From Megaustenia siamemsis (lineage: Eukaryota > Mollusca > Gastropoda > Stylommatophora > Ariophantidae): DNA of 64,000 nt. The stretch lies in NCBI GenBank assembly GCA_032433765.1, contig JAVIAB010000159.1, forward strand, positions 620,001 through 684,000, given 5' to 3'. Within the stretch, counting starts at the first letter, position 1. Every line of letters starts with the position of its first letter. This document shows, piece by piece, positions 24,130 to 35,500 of this stretch. Position numbers and translations under genes: made by a program. The notes beneath the pieces were generated by a model. The model searched no databases and was not told the origin of the DNA. It worked only from the letters and a program-made list of their open reading frames with translations.

Positions 24130-24439
24130 TGAAAGAAAATAAAATGATGTCAATTTATGTTCTAATGTTGGCCATATTTGTTTCATTAAAACTAGGTCAG
24201 AAATTAAACAAAATACAAATGGGTTCTTTAAATAATTGAGAAAATGCTTCACTTCATTTTCAAAACATGACTAATTTTCCTGGCAACCACAAAATGCAAC
24301 ATGGCGTCCCTGATTTCTCAAAGTCACTACATATGATATTCTATGCTAATAGTTATGGTAACATAATAATATATGTGTCAAGTTGCGTAATTTACCTGCA
24401 ACTGTATGCAGTAAACAGCACAACCTGCGGCTGCCCTGC
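24130..24439. other. No recognisable feature
   Basis: Unique sequence ahead of the long LINE. The LINE's exact 5' boundary is unclear and could lie within the last tens of bases. Confidence 0.4.
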
Positions 24440-24766
24440 TGCCTTGCAGGTATGCTTGGGTGAGTAAAAGGCTAAGGGAAGGTACCCCGAAGTAAACAAC
24501 CCCACTGCCTTGTGGATGAGACTTTTCAGTCAAAGACTAGTGGAGCCAACCGTAAACACACCGACGGATAACAACAGAAAACCACAGTCGTAATTTCTTT
24601 GTACAATCGTGAATGACCACTGTAATAGAAATCACAACAACGTTAAGGGGGGATTCCAATGGAAAACCTTCATTTGGTAGGGGACATCATGTGCTACAGG
24701 TGATACCCGATCGTCATCAAGCTACTGTAAACAAAATAAAGATTAAAACAGATTCTACAGATAGGT

Positions 24767-25858
24767 ATTTGGAATGTGAGAACACTCATGCAGAAGGGTA
24801 AACTGGAAAACATCAAACAGAAAATGAAAAGAATGGGTTTACATTTACTGGGACTATGTGAAATGAGATAAACTGGTTCAGGGGAGATGTATTCTGATCA
24901 ACATAAAATCATTTATTCTGGAAGTACTGAACACCAAGGAGGAGTAGGTATCATCTTGGATACAGAAAGAGCAAGAACAGTGAAAGGCTTTTACCCAATA
25001 TCTGACAGAGTCCTTTTAGTGAAATTGAATGGAAAGCCAATAGCTAAAATCTTATACAAGTTTATGCACCAACAGCAGACAGTCTAGAGGAAACTATTGA
25101 TAAATTTTACAACGAGTTAAATGAGGCACTTCATGAATGCAAACCACATGAAAACACCATAGTTCTAGGGGATTTTAACGCAAAAGTAGGAAGGAAAGAG
25201 TTGAGGAAGTAGGTGGTCATTATGGCTTAGACATCATCATCATCATCATGTACCCTGCCGGTTGGCGTAGGCGATCATGTCCCTCCACAATCTTCTATCT
25301 ACAGTGCATCGTATCAGTTCTGTTGTTGACTGTTTTCCATGCCATGACACCAAGATATCCAGTATTTTCTCTCTTTGTCGTCCGCGATCTCTCTTTCCTT
25401 TTATTTTGCCAGTTGTAACCAAGTATTCCAACTTTCCTCTTCGCATGATGTGCCAAAAAATGTTGATTGCTTCTTTCTGATGTTTTTTAAGAGCTCCCTT
25501 TTTGTGTTGGCCTCTTTGAGAACTTCCTCATTGGTCTTTTTATCTGTCCAGGGAACTTTCAACATTCTAAGAAAGAGCCATAGAGGTGAAAACAGACAAG
25601 AGGAATGAAAGAGGTGAGAAACTTATTGAATGGGCAAGAACACACAACATGATGATAAGAAACACCTGGTTTAAGCAACATCCAAGACGTCCGTGGACAT
25701 GGAAAAGCCCAGGGGACAACGCACGTAATCAAATTGATTACATAATGATAAGCAATAGATTTAGAAACAGTCTGGTGTGTGTGAAAACTAGACCAGGGGC
25801 AGATTGCAATAGTGATCATGTACCAGTTGTGGGAAAGCTTAGAGTCAAATTAAAAACA
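24767..25858 (+). pseudogene. RTE-like endonuclease, split by nested insertion
   Basis: APE-type endonuclease text. IGIWNVRTLMQKGKLENIK is near 24765, LLGLCEMR near 24845 is followed by a stop where WTG is expected, and HQGGVGIILD is at 24930. A VYAPT-like motif, frameshifted, lies near 25060. VLGDFNAKVGRKE is near 25160. After the nested insertion come MMIRNTWFKQHPRRPWTWKS, RNQIDYIMIS and NSDHVPVVGKLRVKLK at 25646-25858. These are the catalytic Asn, Glu, Asp/Asn and His motifs of the fold. The reading phase is consistent across the insertion when its target duplication is discounted. Confidence 0.83.
25234..25598 (-). mobile_element. Nested antisense LINE 3' end with 5' inversion
   Basis: A 365-bp insertion inside the endonuclease region of the 24440-27944 LINE. 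On the minus strand it carries the last ~100 codons of the same family (MRRGKLEYLVTTGKIKGKRD, RRLWRDMIAYANR at 25446-25246) and a GATGATGATGATG tail. AGACA at 25229-25233 and 25594-25598 is the likely target-site duplication. Next to the far junction, 27 bases (25570-25596) match the family's RT region at 26823-26849 with one mismatch but in the opposite orientation to the rest of the insert. That arrangement is the signature of twin priming. Confidence 0.75.
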
Positions 25859-27704
25859 ACAAAACGAGCCTCAGTTAACATTAAGTTAAATTTAGATTTA
25901 CTCAAATCAGACAAGAAGCTGCAAGACAAATATAAAATCACAATTCAGAACCGGTACAATGCAATAGAGAAGATACAAAGCATTGATGAACAGTGGGAAA
26001 TGCTAAAAGAGTCAATGCAACAAACATCCAAAGAGTTCATACCACCAGTGAGGACAAATTCAAGGAAGAAATGGATGACAGATATTTTGCAGCTAATGGA
26101 TACAAGAAGAAGAAATGAAGAAAATAAAGATGAGTATAAGAGATTAAATAAAGAAATTGTAGTAAAATGTAATGAAGCAAAAGAAGCATGGCTAAAAGAG
26201 AGATGCAAAGAAATCGAATTGCAACAAAAAGGAGATGCTAAAACTATAAACAAACAAATTGAGGAATTAACAGGAAGAAAAACGCAATCAAAAACTGGAT
26301 GTTTAAGATCAAAGAAAGGAGAACTGTTGATTGATCAAGAAAACATAAGGGAACGATGTACAGAATACATTAAGGATCTTTATAATGATGAACGAACAGA
26401 AGTAAATATTAAGGATAATGAAGAAGGACCAGAAATACTAAGAGAAGAAGTGAAAGACGCCTTGCGCAATATGAAAGCAGGCAAAACTCCTGGACCAGAT
26501 AATATAACTAAAGAAGAGATTGAAGCCATGGGTGATTTTGGAATAGAAATAATAACAAAAATATTGAAAGATATCTACAACAGCGGATATATACCAGATG
26601 ACATGCTCAAATCAATATTCATAGCCTACCAAAGAAATCAGGTGCGATTGAACGCGATGATCATCGCACAATAAGCCTTATGAGTCATATGACTAAGATA
26701 TTACTAAGAATCATCATGTGAAGAGTGTGAAACAAAATCAGTCCAGAAATTAGCGATGAACAGTGTGGTTTTGTTAGCGATAAAGGAACAAGCAATGCCA
26801 TTTATATCATAAGATCTTTAGTAGAAAGAGCCATAAAGGTGAAAACAGATCTATACCTATGTTTCATAGATTACACCAAGGCATTTGACAAAGTAAAGCA
26901 CCAAGAAATAATCAACATTTTAGAAAGCATAAACGTAGACAGCAAAGATCTAAGAATAATAAAGAACATGTACTGGCAACAAACAGCGGCCATAAGAACT
27001 GGAAACCAATTGGGAATGTCTCAACAAATAAAACAGGGTGTTAGACAAGGTTGTGTGCTGTCACCAGATTTGTTTAATATTTATAGTGAGATTATTTTAA
27101 GATCCATAAGGGGCATGCCAGGAATAACAATTGGAGGTCATAATATAAATAATCTAAGGTATGCTGATGATACAGTCTTAATCGCTAAGAGTGAAAATGA
27201 GTTGCAAGAAATGTTGGACATTATAGTGAAGGAAAACAAAAATAAAGGACTCAGCCTTAATAGCAAAAAGACAGAGGTAATGGTAACAACAAAGAAAAAG
27301 ACATCACCTCAGTGCAAAATAAAGACAGGTGGAACAATATTTAAAACAGGTAAATGAATTTAAATATTTGGGGAACTTTGTTAACCTCAGATGGAAGATG
27401 TACAAAAGAGGTGAGATGCAGAATGGCTCAGGCAAAAGCAGCTTTCCAAAAAAATGAGGAAAATACTATGCAATCCATTTTTGACAATAGAACAAGAAAA
27501 AGAGTTCTTAAATGTTATGTAGAGCCAGTCTTAACATACGGATGCGAATCATGGACAATAGGACAACAGACAAGAAAATCACTGGAGTCTGTAGAAATGT
27601 GGTTTTACAGAAGAATGTTGAGAATACCATGGACAGCTAAGAAGAGTAATGAAGAGGTTCTGAGAGAGAGTCAAAGCAAAAAGAGAGCTAATTTCCAATA
27701 TTAG
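25859..27704 (+). pseudogene. RTE-like linker and reverse transcriptase, frameshifted
   Basis: The frame open to 26674 covers the linker and RT fingers, including NMKAGKTPGPDNITKEEIEA. The PKKSG and GLM text after it is frameshifted. RT resumes with [16 protein letters not shown] near 26757, then [11 protein letters not shown] (motif A, 26863), [19 protein letters not shown] (27028) and [12 protein letters not shown] (catalytic YADD, near 27157). A frameshift near 27340 moves to the thumb and C-terminus (YVEPVLTYGCESWT, VEMWFYRRMLRIPW). Catalytic Asp residues are present. The breaks make the copy inactive on its own. Confidence 0.86.
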
Positions 27705-27950
27705 GAAGAAACAATCATCATTTTTTGGCCATGTAATGAGAAGAGAACAACTTGAATATATTGTAACAACTGGAAAAATTGAGGACGAAGAGATAGAGGG
27801 AAGCAAAGAGAAAAAATAACAGACAGCTTAAGAGAATGGCTTGGCAGAAGGTCAACAACAGAAATGATAAATAGCTGCCGAGATCGAATGTTGTGGAGAG
27901 ACATGGTCACCTACGCCACTAGGCCCGGTACTTGATGATGATGATTCCAG

Positions 27951-28020
27951 TATTACAGTTATTTACACACCAGCAGCAGAATTAGATATAAATTTAGATG
28001 ACTTTTAGTCACAATTCCAA
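27951..28020 (+). mobile_element. Possible LINE endonuclease scrap
   Basis: One frame reads ITVIYTPAAELDINLDDF, a stop, then SQFQ. This resembles the VYAPT...FY..L segment of RTE-type endonucleases. It is short and has no flanking match, so it could be chance. Confidence 0.3.
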
Positions 28021-28059
28021 TTTACTGAATATTAAACATCCACCTTTTTTCTTTGACAG

Positions 28060-28124
28060 TCAAAAATATGGATACAAAGAGTTACATTCCAGTCTTGAAT
28101 ATAAAACAAGAGCCAGATAATGAA
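28060..28124 (+). CDS. Candidate first coding exon of the zinc-finger gene
   Basis: A short candidate exon preceded by a good acceptor (pyrimidine tract CACCTTTTTTCTTTGACAG) and followed by the donor GTGAGT. The ATG at 28068 opens 19 codons reading MDTKSYIPVLNIKQEPDNE, ending in phase 0. IKQEP is a SUMO-conjugation motif (hydrophobic-K-x-E) of the kind often found near the N-terminus of C2H2 regulators. The exon at 58798 starts in phase 0 and carries further motifs of this type (VKMEA, VIKMEQ), so the two could be joined. The intron would be about 30.7 kb. Alternatively this is a stranded first exon of a different or duplicated finger gene. Phase agreement alone happens one time in three by chance. 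Confidence 0.45.
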
Positions 28125-28326
28125 GTGAGTTGGATCTATCCATTTATTGTCTTTTCAAGCCAAAGATGGCACATAAGACAGCACATTAAAAACTCTCCAA
28201 GTTTGATAATTCTTTGTTGTTATTTGTCAGATTTTACACTGGAACTGTAGCTAGTTTCACCACATGTTCTTGTTCTGGGTGGGCTGCTTTGTCTTGGCAA
28301 GGGAGCTGATGTTGCCTCTCATGTAA

Positions 28327-28545
28327 TGTTCTACTTGGTGCTTTTCTATGTCACATGTTCAGTTTAGTATTTCTCTATGTCACATGTTCTACTTAGTGTT
28401 TCTCTATGTCACATGTTCTACTTAGTGTTTCTCTATGTCACATGTTTAGTTTAGTGTTTCTCTATGTCACATGTTTAGTTTAGTATTTCTCTATGTCACA
28501 TGTTCTACTTAGTATTTCTCTATGTCACATGTTCTAATTTTTCTT
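28327..28545. repeat. 29-bp tandem array
   Basis: About seven units of 29 bp (TCACATGTTCTACTTAGTG TTTCTCTATG), with CTACTTAG and AGTTTAG variants. Confidence 0.92.
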
Positions 28546-28929
28546 TTGTTTAATTTTCCCCTTGCTTTGTGCTTCTCTTATTAAATCTTCTCATCTCATG
28601 GCTAACATATGCCCACCTTCTTTTCTTAATTATATTTATTGTTATATGCATGACCGATTCTCTTCTTTCTGCTCTAGTCTTGAATTCATTCCATGGTATA
28701 CAAAGTATTTTCCTGACACAGTGATCTGAATGATTAGTTTTTTAGTTGACATTTTGTGTCTTCAGAGACTGTTGGAGTCAGGCAGATGTTGATATTTTAA
28801 AAGTAACTTTCTGGCTCTATTTTGTTGATCATCTCAGAATTTCCTCTCAATCTCATGACTCTGATCTTGCCAATACTTGAATGGCAGGTCAGGCTACAGA
28901 ATGAACAAATCAGTTTTATCATGTCAGGG
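28546..28929. other. No recognisable feature
   Basis: Unique AT-rich sequence; nothing supported. Confidence 0.45.
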
Positions 28930-29455
28930 AGCCTGTAGTGAGGTGTGACATACACCCCTACAAGGTATGGTGACAGCTTTACAAAAAGGAAGACAACAAA
29001 ATACCGACGTTTCGGACTACTTCAGAAGACGAGGACAACAACAACAAATGGCGAGGCACAAATACCTATAGCTACATGTAGGGTGGTTCAGTTATGGAGA
29101 AGTGGACAGTGGGATCACAGATGGGATTATGAGAAAGAGATGTGTTACATATTAGAGGATGGGTGAAGTGTAGAGATATAAAAATATAAGTATAGAGAAA
29201 TAATTGTAGAAATAAAAAATTGACTTAGCTGGTAGCAGTGGCTGCTCCTAGAGTAAATAATACGATAATACTCGGCACCCATCTGGTCTTAAAATGTGAC
29301 TGATTTTCCATGTGGCTTTACACCGCCTAACATTTGGAAGCGTCTTCTGAAGAAGGCCACATATAGGCTGAAACGTCAGTATTTTGTTGTCTTCCTTTTT
29401 TGTAAAGCTGTCACCATAACTTGTTGGAGTGTATGTCACACCCCACTACTGGCAC
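28930..29455. mobile_element. Inverted pair of Penelope-like element ends
   Basis: Left arm 28930-29030 and right arm 29344-29455 are inverted copies. The left begins GTAGTGAGGTGTGACATAC, then GGTGACAGCTTTACAAAAAG and GACAACAAAATACCGACGTTTC. The right is its reverse complement with scattered differences and one extra 10-15-bp piece. About 310 bp of unlike sequence lies between. The hairpin text GAAACGTC...GTATTTTGTTGTCTTCC is reminiscent of terminal regions of Penelope-like elements, which are known to carry hammerhead ribozymes. No RT or GIY-YIG coding is present here. A foldback or MITE-type element is the alternative. Confidence 0.55.
29336..29396 (+). ncRNA. Hammerhead ribozyme-like motif
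   Basis: Core elements occur in type I order: CTGAAGA (29347-29353; the variable core base is A), a stem AGGCC/GGCT around the loop ACATATA (29354-29369), GAAA (29370-29373), then CGTC, with predicted cleavage after C29377. The very short stem III text ACGT is self-complementary, as in dimer-forming minimal hammerheads. An outer stem GGAAG (29336-29340) with CTTCC (29391-29395) could be stem I with internal loops. The other arm (minus strand, 29025-29004) keeps CTGAAG and CCGAAACGTC but has lost stem II. Function is inferred, not shown. Confidence 0.4.
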
Positions 29456-29607
29456 ATTGCTACCAGCTTTACCACAGCACTGCAATTATTTGCTTGTCCC
29501 CTTTATCGTGTCACCTTGTCTGACCTCATTTTACTGGAATTTTTTCATTTTGCTTTCTTATCTCGTCAAGCCAACACCTGAGCCTCAAGTAAATAAAGAC
29601 AATCTTA

Positions 29608-30520
29608 AACAAGCTAGGAAAACAGAATATAGAGAGTTACATGAAGATATAAGCCAGAACATGACAGCTTAAACAAGCTAGGAAAACAGAATGTAGAAAG
29701 TTACATTGAAGATATTAGCCAGAACATGACAGTTTAAACAAGCTAGGAAAACAGAATGTAGAAAGTTACATTGAAGATATTAGCCAGAACATGACAGTTT
29801 AAACTAGCTAGGAAAACAGAATGTAGAAAGTTACATTGAAGATATTAGCCAGAACATGACAGCTTAAACAAGCTAGGAAAACAGAATGTAGAAAGTTACA
29901 TTGAAGATATTAGCCAGAACATGACAGTTTAAACAAGCTAGGAAAACAGAATGTAGAAAGTTACATTGAAGATATTAGCCAGAACATGACAGCTTAAACA
30001 AACTAGGAAAACAGAATGTAGAAAGTTACATGGAAGATATTAGCCAGAACATGACAGTTTAAACAAGCTAGGAAACAGAATATAGAGAGTTACATTGAAG
30101 ATATTAGCCAGAACATGACAGCTTAAACAAGCTAGGAAAACAGAATATAGAGAGTTACATTGAAGATATTAGCCAGAACATGACAGCTTAAACAAACTAG
30201 GAAAACAGAATGTAGAAAGTTACATGGAAGATATTAGCCAGAACATGACAGTTTAAACAAGCTAGGAAAACAGAATGTAGAAAGTTACATGGAAGATATT
30301 AGCCAGAACATGACAGCTTAAACAAGCTAGGAAAACAGATGTAGAAAGTTACATGGAAGATATTAGCCAGAACATGACAGCTTAAACAAGCTAGGAAAAC
30401 AGAATGTAGAAAGTTACATGGAAGATATTAGCCAGAACATGACAGTTTAAACAAGCTAGGAAAACAGAATGTAGAGAGCTACATAGAAGATATTAGCCAG
30501 AACATGACAGTTTAAACAAA
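29608..30520. repeat. 65-bp tandem array
   Basis: About fourteen units of 65 bp with landmarks AAGCTAGGAAAACAGAATGT, AGAAAGTTACATTGAAG and ATATTAGCCAGAACATGACAG. Variants ATATAGAGAG and ACATGG occur in runs. Confidence 0.95.
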
Positions 30521-30578
30521 CTGAACAGACATGAGCAGATCAAGATATTCAGATTCTAGAACAGTTCATTGTGGCCTC

Positions 30579-31160
30579 AGAGCACACCCACACACGATAG
30601 GAGTCAGTGACCTAGCAACATGTGACTGGGGAGCTTCTAGACAAACTCCTACAGAGCACACCCACACAAGATAGGAGTCAGTGACCTAGCAACATGTGAC
30701 TGGGGAGCTTCTAGACAAACTCCTACAGAGCACACCCACACAAGATAGGAGTCAGTGACTTAGCAACATGTGACTGGGGAGCTTCTAGACAAACTCCTAC
30801 AGAGCACACCCACACAAGATAGGAGTCAGTGACTTAGCAACATGTGACTGGGGAGCTTCTAGACAAAACTCCTACAGAGCACACCTACACAAGATAGGAG
30901 TCAGTGACTTAGCAACATGTGACTGGAGAGCTTCTAGACAAACTCCTACAGAGCACACCTACACAAGATAGGAGTCAGTGACCTAGCAACATGTGACTGG
31001 AGAGCTTCTAGACAAACTCCTACAGAGTACACCTACACAAGATAGGAGTCAGCGACCTAGCAACATGTGACTGGAGAGCTTCTAGACAAACTCCTACAGA
31101 GCACACCTACACAAGATAGGAGTCAGTGACCTAGCAACATGTGACTGGGAGCTTCTAAAC
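30579..31160. repeat. 74-bp tandem array
   Basis: About eight units of 74 bp with landmarks AGAGCACACCCACACAAG, ATAGGAGTCAGTGAC and AGCTTCTAGACAAACTCC. They differ by point changes (GGGGAGC or GGAGAGC, CACACC or CACACCT). A LINE tail sits immediately to the right. Confidence 0.95.
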
Positions 31161-31173
31161 TGAGAAGATATGG

Positions 31174-31314
31174 CGCTGTTTCCATAACAAGAAATTTAGA
31201 GCAGTGATCTCTGCAATATGTGCCACTTTGGTACGCAAGGTTTCTGCTTTTGAGATTGTGGTTCTGCCCTATGTGCCGTCTTCGGCTCGAAAGGACAATA
31301 GATAGATAGATAGA
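31174..31314 (+). mobile_element. 141-bp LINE tail insertion with 13-bp TSD
   Basis: The flanks are exact duplicates, TGAGAAGATATGG (31161-31173 and 31315-31327), so this is a complete retroinsertion only 141 bp long. Its 3' end (CTGCCCTATGTGCCG, CGGCTCGAAAGGACAATA, then GATA repeats) matches the 3' end of the LINE at 1480-2755. It is either a severely 5'-truncated copy of that LINE or a SINE that borrows its 3' end. Confidence 0.88.
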
Positions 31315-31369
31315 TGAGAAGATATGGGGAACCAGTAGAGACCTCAAACACACTATCTTGATCCAGGCT

Positions 31370-32345
31370 GACATTTCTTCTTTCTCTTATTGACACAGTT
31401 TGACAACATTTCTTCTTTCTCTTATTGACACAGTTTGACAAATTTCTTCTTTCTCTTATTGACTCAGTTTGACAACATTTCTTCTTCTCTTATTGACACA
31501 GTTTGACAACATTTCTTCTTTCTCTTATTGACACAGTTTGACAACATTTCTCTTTCTCTTATTGACACAGTTTGACAACATTTCTTCTTTCTCCTATTGA
31601 CTCAGTTTGACAACATTTCTTCTTTCTCCTATTGACTCAGTTTGACAACATTTCTTCTTTCTCTTATTGACTCAGTTTGACAACATTTCTTCTTTCTCCT
31701 ATTGACTCAGTTTGACAACATTTCTTCTTTCTCTTATTGACTCAGTTTGACAACATTTCTTCTTTCTCTTATTGACACAGTTTGACAACATTTCTTCTTT
31801 CTCTTATTGACACAGTTTGACAACATTTCTTCTTTCTCTTATTGACACAGTTTGACAACATTTCTTCTTTCTCTATTGACACAGTTTGACAACATTTCTT
31901 CTTTCTCTTATTGACACAGTTTGACAACATTTCTTCTTTCTCTTATTGACACAGTTTGACAACATTTCTTCTTTCTCTTATTGACACAGTTTGACAACAT
32001 TTCTTCTTTCTCCTATTGACTCAGTTTGACAACATTTCTTCTTTCTCTTATTGACTCAGTTTGACCACTTTCTTCTTCTCTTATTGACACAGTTTGACCA
32101 CTTTTCTTCTTTCTCTTATTGACACAGTTTGACAACTTTTCTTCTTTCTCTTATTGACTCAGTTTGACAACATTTCTTCTTTCTCTTATTGACACAGTTT
32201 GACAACTTTTCTTCTTTCTCTTATTGACACAGTTTGACAACTTTTCTTCTTTCTCTTATTGACACAGTTTGACAACTTTTCTTCTTTCTCTTATTGACAC
32301 AGTTTGACAACATTTCTTCTTTCTCTTATTGACTCAGTTTGACAA
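31370..32345. repeat. 35-bp tandem array
   Basis: About 28 units of 35 bp (ACATTTCTTCTTTCTCTTAT TGACACAGTTTGACA), with TGACTCAG, CTCCTATT and ACTTTTC variants. Strongly pyrimidine-rich on +. Confidence 0.95.
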
Positions 32346-32564
32346 CTTTCAGATAATAAATTCTCAGATATGATTGTCAGAATGAAATAGGGTCATGGTC
32401 ATCTTGTAGCTTATTCTTCTTGATCTTGACCAACGATAAGAAAGGTCAAGGACTGAAACATTTGTGTAGCATCTGTCAACAACAAAAACTCTACACTTTG
32501 ATGTCCCTTCACATCATTTCCACAATGACCCAAGTTTAGCTTACTACATGCATTTCAATTCCAA
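32346..32564. other. Unique spacer between arrays
   Basis: About 220 bp of ordinary sequence between the 35-bp array and the giant satellite. No feature was seen. Confidence 0.5.
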
Positions 32565-35500
32565 CTACCAGGTTGTCAGGTTTCACTGTCCTACTACCAG
32601 GTTGTCCCAGGTTTCACTGTCCTACTACCAGGTTGTCTCAGGTTTCACTGTCCTACTACCAGGTTTCACTGTCCTACTACCAGGTTCTCACTGTCCAACT
32701 ACCAGGTTGTCCCAGGTTTCACTGTCCAACTACCAGGTTGTCCCAGGTTTCACTGTCCTACTACCAGGTTTCACTGTCCTACTACCAGGTTTCACTGTCC
32801 AACTACCAGGTTGTCCCAGGTTTCACTGTCCAACTACCAGGTTGTCTCAGGTTTCACTGTCCTACTACCAGGTTGTCCCAGGTTTCACTGTCCAACTACC
32901 AGGTTGTCCCAGGTTTCACTGTCCTACTACCAGGTTTCACTGTCCTACTACCAGGTTGTCTCAGGTTTCACTGTCCTACTACCAGGTTGTCCCAGGTTTC
33001 ACTGTCCTACTACCAGGTGTCTCAGGTTTTCACTGTCCAACTACCAGGTTGTCCCAGGTTTCACTGTCCTACTACAGGTTGTACCAGGTTTCACTGTCCT
33101 ACTACCAGGTTGTCTCAGGTTTCACTGTCCAACTACCAGGTTGTCTCAGGTTTCACTGTCCAACTACCAGGTTGTCCAGGTTTCACTGTCCAACTACCAG
33201 GTTTCACTGTCCTACTACCAGGTTTCACTGTCCTACTACCAGGTTGTCTCAGGTTTCACTGTCCAACTACCAGGTTGTCCCAGGTTTCACTGTCCAACTA
33301 CCAGGTGTGTCCAGGTTTCACTGTCCTACTACCAGGTTGTCCAGGTTTCACTGTCCTACTACCAGGTTTCACTGTCCAACTACCAGGTTGTCCAGGTTTC
33401 ACTGTCCAACTACCAGGTTGTCCCAGGTTTCACTGTCCTACTACCAGGTTGTCCCAGGTTTCACTGTCCTACTACCAGGTTTCACTGTCCAACTACCAGG
33501 GTTTGTGTCCCAGGTTTCACTGTCCTACTACCAGGTTGTCCCAGGTTTCACTGTCCAACTACCAGGTTGTCTCAGGTTTCACTGTCCTACTACCAGGGTT
33601 GTCTCAGGTTTCACTGTCCTACTACCAGGTTGTCCCAGGTTTCACTGTCCTACTACCAGGTTGTCTCAGGTTTCACTGTCCTACTACCAGGTTGTCTCAG
33701 GTTTCACTGTCCTACTACCAGGTTTCACTGTCCTACTACCAGGTTTCACTGTCCAACTACCAGGGTGTCTCAGGTTTCACTGTCCTACTACCAGGTTTCA
33801 CTGTCCTACTACCAGGGTGTCTCAGGTTTCACTGTCCTACTACCAGGTTTCACTGTCCTACTACCAGGTTGTCCCAGGTTTCACTGTCCAACTACCAGGT
33901 GTCTCAGGTTTCACTGTCCTACTACCAGGTTTCACTGTCCAACTACCAGGTTGTCTCAGGTTTCACTGTCCAACTACCAGGTTTCACTGTCCTACTACCA
34001 GGGTGTCTCAGGTTTCACTGTCCTACTACCAGGTTGTCTCAGGTTTCACTGTCCTACTACCAGGTTGTCTCAGGTTTCACTGTCCTACTACCAGGGGTCT
34101 CAGGTTTCACTGTCCTACTACCAGGGTGTCTCAGGTTTCACTGTCCTACTACCAGGGTGTCTCAGGTTTCACTGTCCTATTACCAGGGTGTCTCAGGTTT
34201 CACTGTCCTACTACCAGGTTGTCTCAGGTTTCACTGTCCAACTACCAGGTTGTCCCAGGTTTCACTGTCCTACTACCAGGTTGTCTCAGGTTTCACTGTC
34301 CTACTACCAGGTTGTCTCAGGTTTCACTGTCCAACTACCAGGTTTCACTGTCCAACTACCAGGTTTCACTGTCCTACTACCAGGTTGTCTCAGGTTTCAC
34401 TGTCCTACTACCAGGGTGTCTCAGGTTTCACTGTCCTACTACCAGGTTTCACTGTCCTACTACCAGGTTGTCTCAGGTTTCACTGTCCTACTACCAGGGT
34501 GTCTCAGGTTTCACTGTCCTACTACCAGGGTGTCTCAGGTTTCACTGTCCTACTACCAGGTTGTCTCAGGTTTCACTGTCCTACTACCAGGTTTCACTGT
34601 CCTACTACCAGGTTGTCTCAGGTTTCACTGTCCTACTACCAGGGTTTTGTCTCAGGTTTCACTGTCCTACTACCAGGTTTCACTGTCCTACTACCAGGTT
34701 TCACTGTCCTACTACCAGGTTTCACTGTCCTACTACCAGGTTGTCTCAGGTTTCACTGTCCAACTACCAGGTTGTCTCAGGTTTCACTGTCCTACTACCA
34801 GGTTGTCTCAGGTTTCACTGTCCAACTACCAGGTTGTCTGAGGTTTCACTGTCCTACTACCAGGTTTCACTGTCCAAACTACCAGGGTGTCTCAGGTTTC
34901 ACTGTCCTACTACCAGGTTTCACTGTCCAACTACCAGGTTGTCTCAGGTTTCACTGTCCAACTACCAGGTTTCACTGTCCTACTACCAGGTTGTCTCAGG
35001 TTTCACTGTCCAACTACCAGGTTTCACTGTCCTACTACCAGGGTGTCTCAGGTTCACTGTCCTACTACCAGGTTTCACTGTCCTACTACCAGGTTGTCTC
35101 AGGTTTCACTGTCCTACTACCAGGTTTCACTGTCCTACTACCAGGTGTCTCAGGTTTCACTGTCCTACTACCAGGTTGTCTCAGGTTTCACTGTCCTACT
35201 ACCAGGTTGTCTCAGGTTTCACTGTCCAACTACCAGGTTTCACTGTCCTACTACCAGGTTGTCTCAGGTTTCACTGTCCAACTACCAGGTTGTCTCAGGT
35301 TTCACTGTCCTACTACCAGGTTGTCTCAGGTTTCACTGTCCTACTACCAGGTTGTCTCAGGTTTCACTGTCCAACTACCAGGTTTCACTGTCCTACTACC
35401 AGGGTGTCTCAGGTTTCACTGTCCTACTACCAGGTTGTCTCAGGTTTCACTGTCCTACTACCAGGTTGTCCCAGGTTTCACTGTCCTACTACCAGGTTGT

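Larger units (their letters stand above)
24440..27944 (+). mobile_element. Long RTE-like LINE carrying a nested copy
   Basis: A roughly 3.5-kb plus-strand element holding a 5' untranslated part, endonuclease, linker, RT and a GATGATGATGAT tail at 27933-27945. Without the nested insertion (25234-25598) it is about 3.1 kb, close to the usual size of RTE-type LINEs, so it may be nearly full length. Frameshifts and an in-frame stop inactivate it. A nearly identical partial copy begins at 63752, and older relatives lie at 22445 and 23915. I did not find a convincing target-site duplication. Confidence 0.85.

Noticed and set aside
24267..24467. 66-codon frame ahead of the long LINE
   Set aside because: No recognisable similarity; it overlaps the probable LINE 5' untranslated region.
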